NCBI GenBank assembly: GCA_903876765.1
Contig: CAIRBH010000025.1
Location: 20,439-84,438 of the forward strand
Length of the DNA: 64,000 bases
Direction: 5' to 3'
DNA from: an uncultured Pseudomonadota bacterium
GTDB taxonomy: Bacteria; Pseudomonadota; Gammaproteobacteria; Burkholderiales; Methylophilaceae
Shown: one piece after another, positions 1-10,090 of the stretch
Numbering within the stretch: the stretch's first letter is position 1
How the letters are laid out: every line of letters begins with the position of its first letter
Program-made: the position numbers and the translations under genes
Notes under the pieces: model-generated
Database searches by the model: none
Seen by the model: only the letters and a program-made list of their open reading frames with translations
What the model was told of the DNA's origin: nothing

Positions 1-2086
1 GTATTAGCAAAGGGATGCCAGGCGGATAGGGTGTTAGCAGCACCGCAGTAATGCGGCCTTCTAGGTCGTCAATCGGCACGCGGTCTATGTTGCGATGCGC
101 CATTTTTGCAAACGCATCGGTAGGTTTCATGGCAGGCACCATATTGGATAAATACATTTCAGTGGTGAGGCGTGCCACGTCATTGGCTTTGTAAACTGCG
201 TGAATTTGCTCGCATAAATCACGCAACCCCACTTTTTCATATCTTGGCTGCTTTTGTATAAATTCAGGCAGTACTTTCCACAGCGGCTGGTTTTTGTCGT
301 AGTCATCTTTAAACTGCTGTAGTGCGGCTACCATGGTGTTCCAGCGGCCTTTGGTAATGCCTATGGTGAACATGATAAAAAATGAATAGAGGCCGGTTTT
401 TTCGACTATCACGCCGTGTTCAGCTAAGTATTTGGTTACTATGGCGGCTGGGATGCCAAATTTATTCGAGAAGTTGCCTTTAATATCTAAGCCAGGGGTA
501 ATAATGGTTGCTTTGATGGGGTCTAGCATATTGAAACCTTCGGCTAAATTGCCAAAGTCGTGCCAAGCTTCGTTCGCTTTTAGCATCCAAGCATCGCGCT
601 CTTCTAGGCCTTCCTCAGATAAGTCATCTGGCCCCCAAACTTTAAACCACCAATCCGCACCCCATTCCTCATCTACTTTACGCATAGCACGACGGAAATC
701 CAAAGCTTCCATCAGGCTTTCTTCTACCAGCGCCGTGCCGCCAGGCGCTTCCATCATGGCTGCAGCCACGTCAATGCTGGCGACTATAGAATATTGTGGG
801 CTAGTTGAGGTGTGCATCAAATAGGCCTCGTTAAAAATATCGCGGTCTAATTTATTGTTTTCAGCATCTTGAACCAAAATTTGGCTGGCTTGACTCAAGC
901 CAGCTAGCAATTTATGGGTAGATTGCGTTGAGAACACCATGCTTTCTTTGCAGCGAGGGCGACCTTCACCAATTGCATGGTAATCCCCATAAAAGTCATG
1001 AAAAGTAGCGTGTGGCAACCAAGCCTCATCAAAGTGTAAGGTGTCAATTTTGCCATCTAACATTTCTTTGATTTCTTCTACGTTATACAGCACCCCATCA
1101 TAAGTCGATTGGGTAATGGTCAGCACGCGAGGTTTAACGTTTTTATCAGTAATAAAGGGGTTAAGGTCAATTTTCTTTTGTATGTTTTCCCATTCAAATT
1201 CGCTTTTAGGAATGGGGCCAATAATGCCGAAGTGGTTGCGTGTGGGCATCAAAAAGACGGGGATAGCGCCAGTCATGATGATGGCGTGCAATATGGATTT
1301 ATGGCAATTACGGTCAACTACCACAACGTCACCAGGGGCGACCGTACTATTCCAGACCATTTTGTTAGAGGTGGAAGTGCCGTTGGTGACAAAATACAAG
1401 TGATCGCAGTTATAAATACGCGCTGCATTGCGCTCAGAAGCGGCAACAGGGCCAGTATGATCAAGTAATTGCCCTAGCTCATCGACTGCGTTACAAACGT
1501 CAGCACGCAGCATGTTTTCACCAAAAAACTGATGAAACATTTGGCCAACAGGTGACTTTAAAAATGCCACGCCACCAGAATGCCCTGGGCAGTGCCAAGA
1601 GTATGAGCCATCTGCTGCATATTCAGTTAGTGCCTTAAAGAAGGGCGGTGCTAGGCTATCTAAATAAGTACGTGCTTCACGCAGAATGTAGCGAGCGACA
1701 AATTCTGGCGTATCTTCATACATGTGAATAAAGCCGTTAAGTTCGCGCAGAATCTCGTTAGGGATATGGCGTGAGGTGCGGGTTTCGCCGTGTAAAAAAA
1801 TCGGAATCTCTTCATTACGGTAACGAATCTCATCGACGAATTTGCGTAAGTTGTCTAGCGCATCACGGTTTTCTTCAATAAATTCGTTATCGTCTATCGC
1901 TAAAATAAAGGCCGAAGCGCGGCTTTGCTGCTGTACAAATGAAGTAAGATCGCCATAGCTGGTCACCCCTAATACTTCAAAACCTTCAGCTTCTATGGCT
2001 TTGGCCAGCATGCGTATGCCTAGCCCAGATGAGTTTTCTGAACGAAAATCTTCGTCAATAATGACAATAGGAAAGCGGAACTTCAT
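1..2086 (-). CDS. Orn/Lys/Arg decarboxylase family protein (C-terminus cut off by the window edge)
   Basis: Fold-type I PLP-dependent basic amino-acid decarboxylase, which converts arginine, lysine or ornithine to the corresponding amine plus CO2. About 695 codons are visible from the ATG at 2086, and the frame is still open at the left edge; the family is usually 710-760 aa, so roughly the last 50 residues are missing. The N-terminus (MKFRFPIVIIDEDF) is the wing domain typical of the inducible-type enzymes. The PLP-binding lysine lies in STHKLLAGLSQAS at about residue 392, and WHCPGHSGG and HFDEAW lie upstream. The gene is followed downstream of the window edge by unknown sequence and preceded by dcd, 17 bp away on the same strand. 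Substrate choice cannot be read reliably; arginine or lysine is most likely. Confidence 0.88.
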   Translation of the reverse strand, partial: MKFRFPIVIIDEDFRSENSSGLGIRMLAKAIEAEGFEVLGVTSYGDLTSFVQQQSRASAFILAIDDNEFIEENRDALDNLRKFVDEIRYRNEEIPIFLHGETRTSRHIPNEILRELNGFIHMYEDTPEFVARYILREARTYLDSLAPPFFKALTEYAADGSYSWHCPGHSGGVAFLKSPVGQMFHQFFGENMLRADVCNAVDELGQLLDHTGPVAASERNAARIYNCDHLYFVTNGTSTSNKMVWNSTVAPGDVVVVDRNCHKSILHAIIMTGAIPVFLMPTRNHFGIIGPIPKSEFEWENIQKKIDLNPFITDKNVKPRVLTITQSTYDGVLYNVEEIKEMLDGKIDTLHFDEAWLPHATFHDFYGDYHAIGEGRPRCKESMVFSTQSTHKLLAGLSQASQILVQDAENNKLDRDIFNEAYLMHTSTSPQYSIVASIDVAAAMMEAPGGTALVEESLMEALDFRRAMRKVDEEWGADWWFKVWGPDDLSEEGLEERDAWMLKANEAWHDFGNLAEGFNMLDPIKATIITPGLDIKGNFSNKFGIPAAIVTKYLAEHGVIVEKTGLYSFFIMFTIGITKGRWNTMVAALQQFKDDYDKNQPLWKVLPEFIQKQPRYEKVGLRDLCEQIHAVYKANDVARLTTEMYLSNMVPAMKPTDAFAKMAHRNIDRVPIDDLEGRITAVLLTPYPPGIPLLI

Positions 2087-2103
2087 TAAATAGATTTCCT
2101 TAA

Positions 2104-2679
2104 TTAAATCTTAGGTAGCGTCACACCAACTTGGCCTTGATACTTTCCGCCTCGGTCTTTGTAGCTGGTTTCACACACATCATCTGCATCCGCTTCAAAA
2201 AATAGCACTTGCGCGCAGCCTTCATTGGCATAAATTTTGGCCGGTAGTGGGGTGGTATTGCTAAATTCTAAAGTCACATAACCTTCCCATTCTGGCTCAA
2301 ATGGCGTGACGTTGACGATAATGCCACAGCGCGCATAAGTTGATTTGCCCAGACATATCGTCAACACATTGCGGGGGATTCTAAAATATTCAACAGTGCG
2401 AGCAAGTGCAAATGAGTTAGGTGGAATAATGCAGTAATCAGCATTGACTTCTACAAATGAATTTGGGTCGAAGTGCTTAGGGTCAACTATGGTGCTGTTG
2501 ATATTAGTAAAGAGTTTAAATTCTGTACTACAGCGAATATCGTAGCCGTAGCTTGATGTGCCGTATGACACCATGCGCTCGCCCTTCGCATTTTGCTTGA
2601 CTTGATTAGGCTCAAACGGCTCTATCATGCCGTGTTGCTCTGCCATTTGGCGTATCCATTTGTCTGATTTTATGCTCAT
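2104..2679 (-). CDS. dcd: dCTP deaminase
   Basis: Deaminates dCTP to dUTP, the main bacterial route to dUMP for thymidylate synthesis; cytosolic homotrimer. It has 191 aa against about 193 for E. coli Dcd. The central block [19 protein letters not shown] and the following GYVTLEFSN hold the conserved Ser/Arg residues and the catalytic Glu of the trimeric dUTPase/dCTP deaminase fold. The C-terminal RGGKYQGQ segment is the nucleotide-closing tail. It is transcribed on the minus strand with the decarboxylase 17 bp downstream, so the two may be co-transcribed. A terminator hairpin separates it from zwf upstream. Confidence 0.95.
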   Translation of the reverse strand: MSIKSDKWIRQMAEQHGMIEPFEPNQVKQNAKGERMVSYGTSSYGYDIRCSTEFKLFTNINSTIVDPKHFDPNSFVEVNADYCIIPPNSFALARTVEYFRIPRNVLTICLGKSTYARCGIIVNVTPFEPEWEGYVTLEFSNTTPLPAKIYANEGCAQVLFFEADADDVCETSYKDRGGKYQGQVGVTLPKI

Positions 2680-2707
2680 AATTAGTGCTTTTTATGGGTG
2701 AAAAGAT

Positions 2708-2737
2708 AAAAAAGCGGAGTGACTAACCCCGCTTTTA
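2708..2737 (-). terminator. Rho-independent terminator after zwf
   Basis: Read on the minus strand, AAAAGCGG and CCGCTTTT form an 8-bp stem with an 11-nt loop, continuing into a T-rich tract. It lies about 55 bp past the zwf stop and before the dcd start, so it should end the zwf transcript. Confidence 0.8.
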
Positions 2738-2793
2738 GCCCGACTTTAGTCAGTGCAGATAATAGCAATAAATTGACTATTAGATATAAATTT

Positions 2794-4299
2794 TTAGTGC
2801 TTATCGCCACCTAATTCTATACTGTAGCGCCAGAATTGGTCTTTGGACTCAAAAATAATGCTAGATTCTTCAGGGTCACGGTTACCAGCTCGGTATTGAT
2901 GTACGGCTGATTTATCCTCCGCCCAAGCCTTGACGATAGGGTCTATTAGCCGCCATTGCGCTTCTACTTCGCTAATATGCAGATACAACGATGGGTCGCC
3001 TTCCATCAGGTTTAGTAGCAGTGATTCATAGCTATCTATGCTTTCATCGCCTGGTTGGCGCTGTGGACCGTCTATGCTCAGTGTGCGGGTGGCAATATCT
3101 AGGCCAGGAATCTTAGATTCGATTTCCATTTTAATGCACTCACGCGGCTGAATGTTCAGTGTCAGCCAGTTTTGATGCTGTGCTTCGTGTAACTGCATAG
3201 GTGCTTTTTTGAAGCGTATGCTGACAGCAGTGTTTCCTTCGTGCATGCGTTTTGCCGTACGAACATAAAATGGCACACCTTGCCAGCGTGGGTTATCAAT
3301 AAACAATTTGAGTGCGGCATAAGTTTCAGTCACACTGGCTGTCACCCCCTCTCTAGCAAGCTCTTCTAAATAGCCAGCGACATTCTCACCATGACCATCG
3401 GCGACACAAACGCGGCCCACTGCATATTGCGCACGGAAGGCATTTTTATGTAATTCATTGACTGGTAATGGCCGAATCGCCTGTAAAAGCTTAATTTTTT
3501 CTGCGCGTATGCTATCTGGCGTTAAATCTTTTGGTTTTTCCATAGCAACCAGTGCTAGTGTTTGTAGTAAGTGGCTCTGCGCCATGTCGCGTAATGCACC
3601 AGTATTGTTATAAAACTCAATACGATCGCCTACCCCTAAAGTTTCATTGTTAGTGATCTGTACGTGGTCAATGTATTGGTTATTCCAAATTGGCTCAAAC
3701 ATTGTGTTGGCAAAGCGCGTCAACATAATGTTTTGTAGGGCAGATTTTCCTAAATAGTGGTCTATGCGATAGATTTGACTTTCTTTTAGATGCTTGGTGA
3801 TAGATGCCTGTAGGGATTGCGCTGATGGCAGGTTAGTACCAAACGGCTTTTCAATTAACACGCGTCGCCAGTATTTGCTTTCATCTAATAAGCCGACCCC
3901 AGAGAGTTGCTCGACTATGGGGGCAAAATCTGTAGGCCTAACCGACAAGAAGTAAGCTAAATTCTGTGGGAATATTTTTTCATCGCTCAAAGTCGCCTTC
4001 ATTTTGTTAAATGCATCTGCGTCAGTCGGTGAGTTGGCATGATAATGATTACGCGCAATAAAGCGCTCAAACACTGTTTTATCATAGCCGTTTTTAAACT
4101 TAGCATCTAACATGGTTTTGATGTCAGCTTGCCATGCTTCGCGCGATACTGCGCCGCGGCCAACAGAAAGAATTGCCATTTTTTCTGGTAGGCGGCCTGC
4201 TGCATCTAAGCGAAATAGACCAGGCATTAATTTGACGCGGGATAAGTTTCCGCTAGCGCCAAACAATACCAGCGTGCAAGGGTCAATTTTTTTAGCCAT
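2794..4299 (-). CDS. zwf: Glucose-6-phosphate 1-dehydrogenase
   Basis: Oxidises glucose-6-phosphate to 6-phosphogluconolactone, feeding the oxidative pentose phosphate pathway and, in methylotrophs, the dissimilatory RuMP cycle. It has 501 aa, normal for the family. The dinucleotide-binding loop is GASGNLS at residues 14-20, EKPFG is near residue 150, and the catalytic RIDHYLGK is at about 179-186 with the expected His and Lys. The loop has Asn where most family members have Asp (GASGDL). The lactonase gene pgl is nearby but on the opposite strand beyond a hydrolase gene, so the pair is not an operon. A terminator follows at 2708-2737. Confidence 0.95.
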   Translation of the reverse strand: MAKKIDPCTLVLFGASGNLSRVKLMPGLFRLDAAGRLPEKMAILSVGRGAVSREAWQADIKTMLDAKFKNGYDKTVFERFIARNHYHANSPTDADAFNKMKATLSDEKIFPQNLAYFLSVRPTDFAPIVEQLSGVGLLDESKYWRRVLIEKPFGTNLPSAQSLQASITKHLKESQIYRIDHYLGKSALQNIMLTRFANTMFEPIWNNQYIDHVQITNNETLGVGDRIEFYNNTGALRDMAQSHLLQTLALVAMEKPKDLTPDSIRAEKIKLLQAIRPLPVNELHKNAFRAQYAVGRVCVADGHGENVAGYLEELAREGVTASVTETYAALKLFIDNPRWQGVPFYVRTAKRMHEGNTAVSIRFKKAPMQLHEAQHQNWLTLNIQPRECIKMEIESKIPGLDIATRTLSIDGPQRQPGDESIDSYESLLLNLMEGDPSLYLHISEVEAQWRLIDPIVKAWAEDKSAVHQYRAGNRDPEESSIIFESKDQFWRYSIELGGDKH

Positions 4300-4350
4300 T
4301 TGGTAACCTTAAATTTTAAATGTTTACTTGAGTCAAGATATGCGCCTTAA

Positions 4351-4376
4351 CAGCACTCAAGCTAGCTCGAGTGCTG
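4351..4376 (-). terminator. Possible weak terminator hairpin
   Basis: A perfect 8-bp inverted repeat, CAGCACTC/GAGTGCTG with a 10-nt loop, lies between the dienelactone-hydrolase-like gene and zwf, 27 bp past the former's stop. On the minus strand only a short T-poor sequence follows, so intrinsic termination is uncertain. Confidence 0.35.
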
Positions 4377-4402
4377 CTGGCCATGGACATTGCCAGTGTT
4401 AA

Positions 4403-5194
4403 TTAATGACGACTTTCAGCAGGTGCGCCATCGGTTTCCATGTCCAGATCACCCCAGCCTAGGCGGCGATGGAATAATTCGAGTAATAAGTCCCAGCTCA
4501 GGCGCGATAGTGCGGGGTCGTAACGATGGCCTTCATCGCGCATAAAGGCATGTTGACCATTGAATTCGTGCCAAGTATAGCGGGCGCCGACTTCATCTAG
4601 GCGCGCTTTCACCATATTACGGCCTTCTAGTGGCACGTGAGGGTCTTGGCGACCCCAAATATGCAATAGCTCGCCTTTGATTTCGCCAGCACGTTCTAGT
4701 GAATTATCATTTTTGCCTAGGCCTAATGCCTTTTTGTGTATATCAGTGGCATAAAAACACACGGCTGCAAGCACGCCAGGATTCATCGCAGCGCGGAATG
4801 CCAAGTGACCGCCAACGCAAATCCCCATGACGCCAAGACGGCCAGTACAGTCAGTACGCGATTTTAGGTAATCTAGCACAGCACGAGCATCACTATCATA
4901 GGCATGCACTTCTTTGGTAATTTTGTGCGCATTGCCGCGTGTGGTGCCTTCTTCATCGTAAGGAATCACCGTGCCTGCTGGTTCTAGTTCGTGGTAGATT
5001 TCTGGGCAAGCGACGATAAAGCCATGACCAGCCAGCATCGCGGCGGTACGGCGAATAGGGTCTGTGACTTGAAAAATCTCTGAAAACATTAAAATACCAG
5101 GGTAATTGCCTGGCGCCGCGGGGCGAAAAATATGTGCGCGCATTTCACCGGTTGGGGTATTAAGATCTACAATTTCACTGTCTTTGATTAGCAT
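4403..5194 (-). CDS. Dienelactone hydrolase family protein
   Basis: Alpha/beta hydrolase of the DLH family, 263 aa, without a signal peptide. The nucleophile elbow is GICVGGH with Cys126, so it has the cysteine nucleophile typical of this family rather than serine. The acid is expected in WGRQDPHVP and the catalytic His in FNGQHAFMRDEGHRYD. The family includes carboxymethylenebutenolidase, but many members act on other esters or lactones and the substrate here is unknown. It lies between zwf and pgl, which might suggest a sugar-lactone or ester role, but that is only context. It is divergent from pgl with a 160-bp shared upstream region. Confidence 0.85.
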   Translation of the reverse strand: MLIKDSEIVDLNTPTGEMRAHIFRPAAPGNYPGILMFSEIFQVTDPIRRTAAMLAGHGFIVACPEIYHELEPAGTVIPYDEEGTTRGNAHKITKEVHAYDSDARAVLDYLKSRTDCTGRLGVMGICVGGHLAFRAAMNPGVLAAVCFYATDIHKKALGLGKNDNSLERAGEIKGELLHIWGRQDPHVPLEGRNMVKARLDEVGARYTWHEFNGQHAFMRDEGHRYDPALSRLSWDLLLELFHRRLGWGDLDMETDGAPAESRH

Positions 5195-5354
5195 TTTTAG
5201 TCCTGAGAATGGCCATTAAGAATAGCCGTATATAATAAAGCAAGCAGGCCTATTCATACAGTGTTTTTAGTATAAAAAACTATAAAAAGCATGACAATTT
5301 TTGTAATTTAGTGTCAAATTCGACCTAACTTTTTTCTACTGAGATTAAACTAAT

Positions 5355-6038
5355 ATGCAGGCTACCAATACGCGATGGAAGCACTTTGACAGTATTGAAT
5401 GTTTAAGGCATGGCGTGTGTGATGCTATCGTGAAAAATGCCCAAGAGGCGATCACTGAGCGCGGGCAATTTACTATCGTACTAGCAGGTGGCAACACGCC
5501 TCGTGCTATTTATCGGCTACTTAGAGACTTAGACTTGGACTGGTCTAACTGGCATATTTATCATGGTGATGAGCGTTGCTTGCCAGTCAATCACGAAGAC
5601 CGTAACAGTTTAATGGTTGAGCAAGTCTGGCTGAATCATGTGGCTATTCCCGCAAGTCAGATTCATGATATTCCTGCTGAGTTAGGCCCGATTGCTGGGG
5701 CAAACGCTTATGCACAAACTTTGCATGATTTAGCCAGCTTCGACATGGTGCTATTAGGCTTGGGTGAAGATGGTCATACGGCCTCACTATTTCCGGGCCA
5801 TCAATTGGATAACAGCGCGGATGCGGTGCCTGTGTTTAATTCGCCCAAGCCACCAGCTGAGCGGGTTAGCTTAAGCCAAAAGCGCTTAAATAACACTAGG
5901 CAGGTCATATTTATTGTCACAGGCGCTGGCAAGCAGCAAGCGGTAAATGATTGGCGCAGCGGGCTTACCATTCCTGCCACTTTAATCCATCCCGAAAATG
6001 GAGTGGATGTTTACTGTTATGATGTGGCGCTCAATTAG
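5355..6038 (+). CDS. pgl: 6-phosphogluconolactonase
   Basis: Hydrolyses 6-phosphogluconolactone to 6-phosphogluconate, the step after Zwf. It has 227 aa, typical of the DevB/SOL type. Diagnostic blocks in order are VLAGGNTPRAIY (about residues 42-53), WHIYHGDERCLP and LLGLGEDGHTASLFPGH (about 132-148, catalytic His region). It starts at ATG 5355 after an AT-rich spacer shared with the divergent hydrolase gene. It converges with mrp; only 22 bp separate the stops and I see no terminator between them. Confidence 0.94.
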   Translation: MQATNTRWKHFDSIECLRHGVCDAIVKNAQEAITERGQFTIVLAGGNTPRAIYRLLRDLDLDWSNWHIYHGDERCLPVNHEDRNSLMVEQVWLNHVAIPASQIHDIPAELGPIAGANAYAQTLHDLASFDMVLLGLGEDGHTASLFPGHQLDNSADAVPVFNSPKPPAERVSLSQKRLNNTRQVIFIVTGAGKQQAVNDWRSGLTIPATLIHPENGVDVYCYDVALN

Positions 6039-6060
6039 CCTAAATGCTGTGGCAAAATTG

Positions 6061-7149
6061 TCAGCTATTTTGAATGACAATATTAGGAAATTTAGCACTG
6101 TGATCTTGGCTGCTGTTGGCTATTTTAATGGCGGCAGCACGGGCTATTTTCTTGTAAATATCAGCTATCGCGCTATCAGGCTCGGCAATAACAGTGGGCT
6201 TGCCAGCATCAGACTGCTGTCTAATTTTAATATCTAAGGGCAGGCTGCCCAGCAAATCTACCTGATAGTCTTGACACATTAATGCTCCGCCGCCAGAGCC
6301 AAAAATAGGTTCTTCGTGGCCACATTGGCTGCAAATATGCGTGCTCATGTTTTCAACTATGCCTAAGATTGGAATATTGACCTTCTCAAACATTTTTAAG
6401 CCTTTACGCGCATCTAGCAAGGCAATATCTTGCGGGGTGGTGACAATAATCGCCCCAGTAACGGGGATTTTTTGCGCAAGGGTGAGCTGTATATCGCCCG
6501 TCCCAGGCGGTAAATCAATAATTAAATAATCTAAGTCACGCCATTTGGTATCCCGTAATAATTGCTCTAAAGCGCCTGTTACCATGGGGCCGCGCCATAC
6601 CATAGGGGTGTCATTGTCGATTAAAAATCCGATAGACATTGCTTGTATGCCGTGAGCTAGCATGGGGTCCATGGTTTTGCCATCAGTGCTTTCTGGGCGC
6701 CCAGTAATGCCTAACATCTGCGGTTGACTTGGTCCGTAAATATCAGCGTCTAGCAAGCCTACCGTTGCCCCTTCAGCGGCTAGCGCCAAGGCTAAATTGA
6801 CAGAAGTGGTCGATTTGCCAACCCCGCCTTTGCCAGAAGCGACGGCAATAATATTTTTTACATTCGCTAGCAAGGTGACGCCTTGTTGAGCCTTGTGCGC
6901 GACGATGCGGCTGCTGATATTGACCGTGACCTTGCCTATGTCAGGCAAGGCTTTCAGCGCTTTCATTACCAGCGCTTGCACATCTGCCATGACCGATTTT
7001 GCTGGGTAGCCAAGTACAATATCTAAGCTAACATCGCTAGCATTAATTTGGATATTTCTAGCTGATTTACTACTGATAAAATCTTTGCCAGTATTGGGGT
7101 CTATACATAGTTTTAGCGTGCTTTGTATCAGTAATTCTGTGATTGCCAT
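6061..7149 (-). CDS. apbC: Iron-sulfur cluster carrier protein Mrp/ApbC
   Basis: P-loop ATPase of the Mrp/NBP35 family that binds and passes on [4Fe-4S] clusters. It has 362 aa. Residues 1-80 form the MIP18/DUF59-like domain. The deviant Walker A, SGKGGVGKSTTSVN, is at about residue 108. Farther on are GLLDADIYGPSQP, YLIIDLPPGTGD and a CxxC pair (HICSQCGHEEP) that holds the bridging cluster. The family is often found upstream of, or divergent from, metG in proteobacteria, as here (233-bp divergent spacer). Confidence 0.93.
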   Translation of the reverse strand: MAITELLIQSTLKLCIDPNTGKDFISSKSARNIQINASDVSLDIVLGYPAKSVMADVQALVMKALKALPDIGKVTVNISSRIVAHKAQQGVTLLANVKNIIAVASGKGGVGKSTTSVNLALALAAEGATVGLLDADIYGPSQPQMLGITGRPESTDGKTMDPMLAHGIQAMSIGFLIDNDTPMVWRGPMVTGALEQLLRDTKWRDLDYLIIDLPPGTGDIQLTLAQKIPVTGAIIVTTPQDIALLDARKGLKMFEKVNIPILGIVENMSTHICSQCGHEEPIFGSGGGALMCQDYQVDLLGSLPLDIKIRQQSDAGKPTVIAEPDSAIADIYKKIARAAAIKIANSSQDHSAKFPNIVIQNS

Positions 7150-7382
7150 TAGGTCAATTCCTGTGTAAATCGCGAAGCGGGTTAATCTTGAGTAAAAAGA
7201 TAGGGTATTCTAACTGATGTGTTGCCAGCTTGGGCATGCGGCTTGGGTAATTTGCAAAAAAAATTGCTGAGTTAGCCTAGAGTGTTGCGGCCTCTTGCCA
7301 GAATAAAATCCTCAATGAATGCTGGGTTAAGTGTGTGTCATTTGCTAGAATAGCATTTTAGCTTAATAGATCCATTTATCTC

Positions 7383-9434
7383 ATGGCCACTGTCACTGCC
7401 CACCGTAAAATCCTTGTCACGTCTGCGCTTCCTTATGCCAATGGCAGCATACACTTAGGCCACTTGGTCGAATATATTCAAACTGATATATGGGTACGTT
7501 TTCAAAAAATGCAGGGGCATACTGTGCATTATGTTTGCGCTGATGACACGCATGGTACCCCCATTATGCTACGTGCCGAGAAAGAGGGCATTACGCCTGA
7601 AGCCTTGATAGAAGCCGTTCACAAAGAGCATGCTGCTGACTTTAAAGCGTTTTTGGTTGATTTTGACAATTACCATTCAACCAATGCCCCTGAGAATAAA
7701 GAACTTGCTCAAAGCATTTATAGAACATTAAAAGCCAATGGCAAGATAGCCACAAAAATCATAGAGCAGTTTTATGACCCAGTAAAAAAAATGTTTTTGC
7801 CAGACCGGTTTATTAAAGGCGAATGTCCTAAATGTCATGCTAAAGACCAATATGGCGATTCTTGTGAGGTATGCGGCGCAACTTACAACCCTACTGAACT
7901 GATTAACGCCTATTCTGCCGTTTCTGGGGCGGCGCCCATTCGTAAAGAAACCGAACATTACTTTTTCAAATTGTCAGAATGTGATGCTTTTTTAAAGCAG
8001 TGGACGCGCTCAGGCACCTTGCAAGGTGAAGCGGCTAACAAAATGGGCGAATGGTTTGCCAGTGGCCTGAATGATTGGGATATCTCACGCGATGCGCCTT
8101 ATTTTGGCTTTGAAATACCCGATGCGCCAGGTAAGTATTTTTATGTGTGGTTAGATGCCCCCATAGGCTATATGGCTAGTTTTAAAAACTTGTGTGGCAA
8201 GTTAGCCCTTGATTTTGATGAGTATTGGGCTAAAGACAGTCAAACAGAGCTTTACCACTTTATTGGCAAAGACATTCTTTATTTTCATGCGCTGTTTTGG
8301 CCAGCGACTCTAGAATTTTCAGGTCACCGCACCCCTACACAAATTTTTGCGCACGGCTTTTTAACGGTCAACGGCGAGAAAATGAGTAAGTCGCGTGGTA
8401 CGTTTATCACAGCGCGCAGCTATTTAGATCATATTAATAACCCTGAATACTTACGCTACTACTATGCGGCAAAACTCAATAGCAGCATGGAAGATATAGA
8501 TTTGAGTTTGGATGATTTTGTCGCAAGAGTGAATAGTGATTTGGTGGGCAAGTATATTAATATTGCCAGTCGTTGTGCTGGATTTATTGACAAGTACTTT
8601 GCGGGTGAGTTGAATGTGGCGGCAATTCAAGGCTTGGTAGGAGGCGCAATAGCTTCTGGTCAAATCATTAGTGAATCATTCGACGCTAGAAATTACGCAA
8701 AAGCGATACGCGACATTATGGAATTGGCGGACCGCGTGAATGGTGAAATTGCGCAGGCAGCACCTTGGGTGTTAGCGAAAGACGAGACTAAAAAAGCCGA
8801 ACTGCATGATATCTGTTCCCGAGCTATGCATGGGTTTTATGTGATCTCAATTCTATTGCAGCCAGTGTTGCCTGCTTTAGTCAGTAGGGTCGCTAGAGAA
8901 TTTTTTGCTAAGCATGATGACTTTGTATGGGCCGATTTAGGGCTGATACCGAGCCGTATTAATCCCTATCAACATTTAATTACCCGCATAGAACCAAAAG
9001 CGATAGCAGCCATGACAGAAGCAAATAAAGAAAATCTAACTGCTACACCTCAAGTCACTGCGCCTGTGACTAGTCCTGTTGAAGAGGTCACTTTGTCTGA
9101 AGCCGAATACATCAGTATAGATGATTTCACCAAGGTGGATTTACGCATTGCTAAAATCGTCAATGCCGAGCATGTAGAAGGTGCTGAGAAGTTGTTAAAG
9201 CTGACTTTAGATATAGGCGAAGCCAATCCGCGCCAAGTGTTTGCCGGTATTAAATCAGCTTATGACCCTGCTAATTTAGTGGGACGTTTAACGGTGATGG
9301 TCGCTAACTTAGCGCCGCGTAAAATGAAGTTTGGCATGAGCGAGGGCATGGTATTAGCCGCTAGCGATGAAAAAGGCGGGCCCTTTATATTGAGCCCAGA
9401 TGTTGGCGCAAGCTTGGGGATGCGCGTTAAATAA
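7383..9434 (+). CDS. metG: Methionyl-tRNA synthetase
   Basis: Charges tRNA-Met; cytosolic class I synthetase. It has 683 aa, matching the E. coli type with a C-terminal extension. HLGH (residues 24-27) is the HIGH signature and KMSKSRG lies near residue 333. The zinc knuckle [17 protein letters not shown] is at about 147-163. The last 110 residues form a tRNA-binding EMAP/Trbp111 dimerisation domain ([13 protein letters not shown]). It starts at ATG 7383. There is no riboswitch-like fold that I can see in the 233-bp upstream spacer; TAGAAT near 7348 could be a -10 element. Confidence 0.97.
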   Translation: MATVTAHRKILVTSALPYANGSIHLGHLVEYIQTDIWVRFQKMQGHTVHYVCADDTHGTPIMLRAEKEGITPEALIEAVHKEHAADFKAFLVDFDNYHSTNAPENKELAQSIYRTLKANGKIATKIIEQFYDPVKKMFLPDRFIKGECPKCHAKDQYGDSCEVCGATYNPTELINAYSAVSGAAPIRKETEHYFFKLSECDAFLKQWTRSGTLQGEAANKMGEWFASGLNDWDISRDAPYFGFEIPDAPGKYFYVWLDAPIGYMASFKNLCGKLALDFDEYWAKDSQTELYHFIGKDILYFHALFWPATLEFSGHRTPTQIFAHGFLTVNGEKMSKSRGTFITARSYLDHINNPEYLRYYYAAKLNSSMEDIDLSLDDFVARVNSDLVGKYINIASRCAGFIDKYFAGELNVAAIQGLVGGAIASGQIISESFDARNYAKAIRDIMELADRVNGEIAQAAPWVLAKDETKKAELHDICSRAMHGFYVISILLQPVLPALVSRVAREFFAKHDDFVWADLGLIPSRINPYQHLITRIEPKAIAAMTEANKENLTATPQVTAPVTSPVEEVTLSEAEYISIDDFTKVDLRIAKIVNAEHVEGAEKLLKLTLDIGEANPRQVFAGIKSAYDPANLVGRLTVMVANLAPRKMKFGMSEGMVLAASDEKGGPFILSPDVGASLGMRVK

Positions 9435-9508
9435 AAGCAAGGCCGCAAGCGCATCAGCGTGACATTCAGCTGATTTTAGCTGACAGCCTGCTTAAAGTTG
9501 CCTAGCGC

Positions 9509-9937
9509 TCAGTTAGCCTTAGGTTTAGGTTCAGGTAGTTTAACGGCAGGCTTGGCTTCTTTGCCACTGGCAATGAGCTTTACGCTAGGCTTAAGATTGT
9601 TGTTTTTTTCAACTTTAGCCGCAGCACCTGCTTTGCTGTCAGCAGGTTTGCTATTGTTAGCTTTGCTTGCTGCCGCATCAGTGATGACAATATCTTTGCG
9701 TATATTTTTTAAAGTGACTGGGCCTATGCCATCGACTTTATCAAGATCATCAATGCTCTTAAAGTTACCATTTTTTTTGCGATAGTCTAGGATGGCTTTG
9801 GCTTTCACCGCGCCTATGCCCTGTAAGTTTTCTAGATCAGCTTGCGTGGCGGTATTAATGTTGACGGCAGCAAGAGCGCTGAGGCTGAAGCTTAGTAATG
9901 CAAGTAATGCAAGTAATGCCAATAACATTTTTTTCAT
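9509..9937 (-). CDS. ComEA-like helix-hairpin-helix secreted protein
   Basis: Small exported DNA-binding protein of the ComEA/HhH type, 142 aa. The N-terminus MKKMLLALLALLALLSF...ALA is a clear signal peptide, followed by VNINTATQADLENLQGIGAV, and the second hairpin is VDGIGPVTLKNI. The C-terminal ~55 residues are Lys/Ala/Pro rich and without predicted structure. I chose ATG 9937 because AGGGGAG lies upstream on the minus strand; an ATG 33 nt earlier would add an unconvincing leader before the signal peptide. In competent bacteria such proteins bind incoming DNA in the periplasm. No other competence genes lie nearby. Confidence 0.85.
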   Translation of the reverse strand: MKKMLLALLALLALLSFSLSALAAVNINTATQADLENLQGIGAVKAKAILDYRKKNGNFKSIDDLDKVDGIGPVTLKNIRKDIVITDAAASKANNSKPADSKAGAAAKVEKNNNLKPSVKLIASGKEAKPAVKLPEPKPKAN

Positions 9938-10090
9938 TTTAGACTCCCCTTGGGTTGTAAATATCATCATGGATAGCGGCTATTTAACTATTGATATATC
10001 AGCTGAAATATCTGCGATAAATCATAGCGAAATCAGCCCTGTGTGACAACTTTAGTGAGTTAAATGTGCTGAATTTTTGAAGCTAATGAA

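Noticed and set aside
432..1468. Long plus-strand open frames within the decarboxylase gene
   Set aside because: They are antisense to a clear PLP decarboxylase, have no ribosome site or recognisable domain and reflect the codon bias of the real gene.
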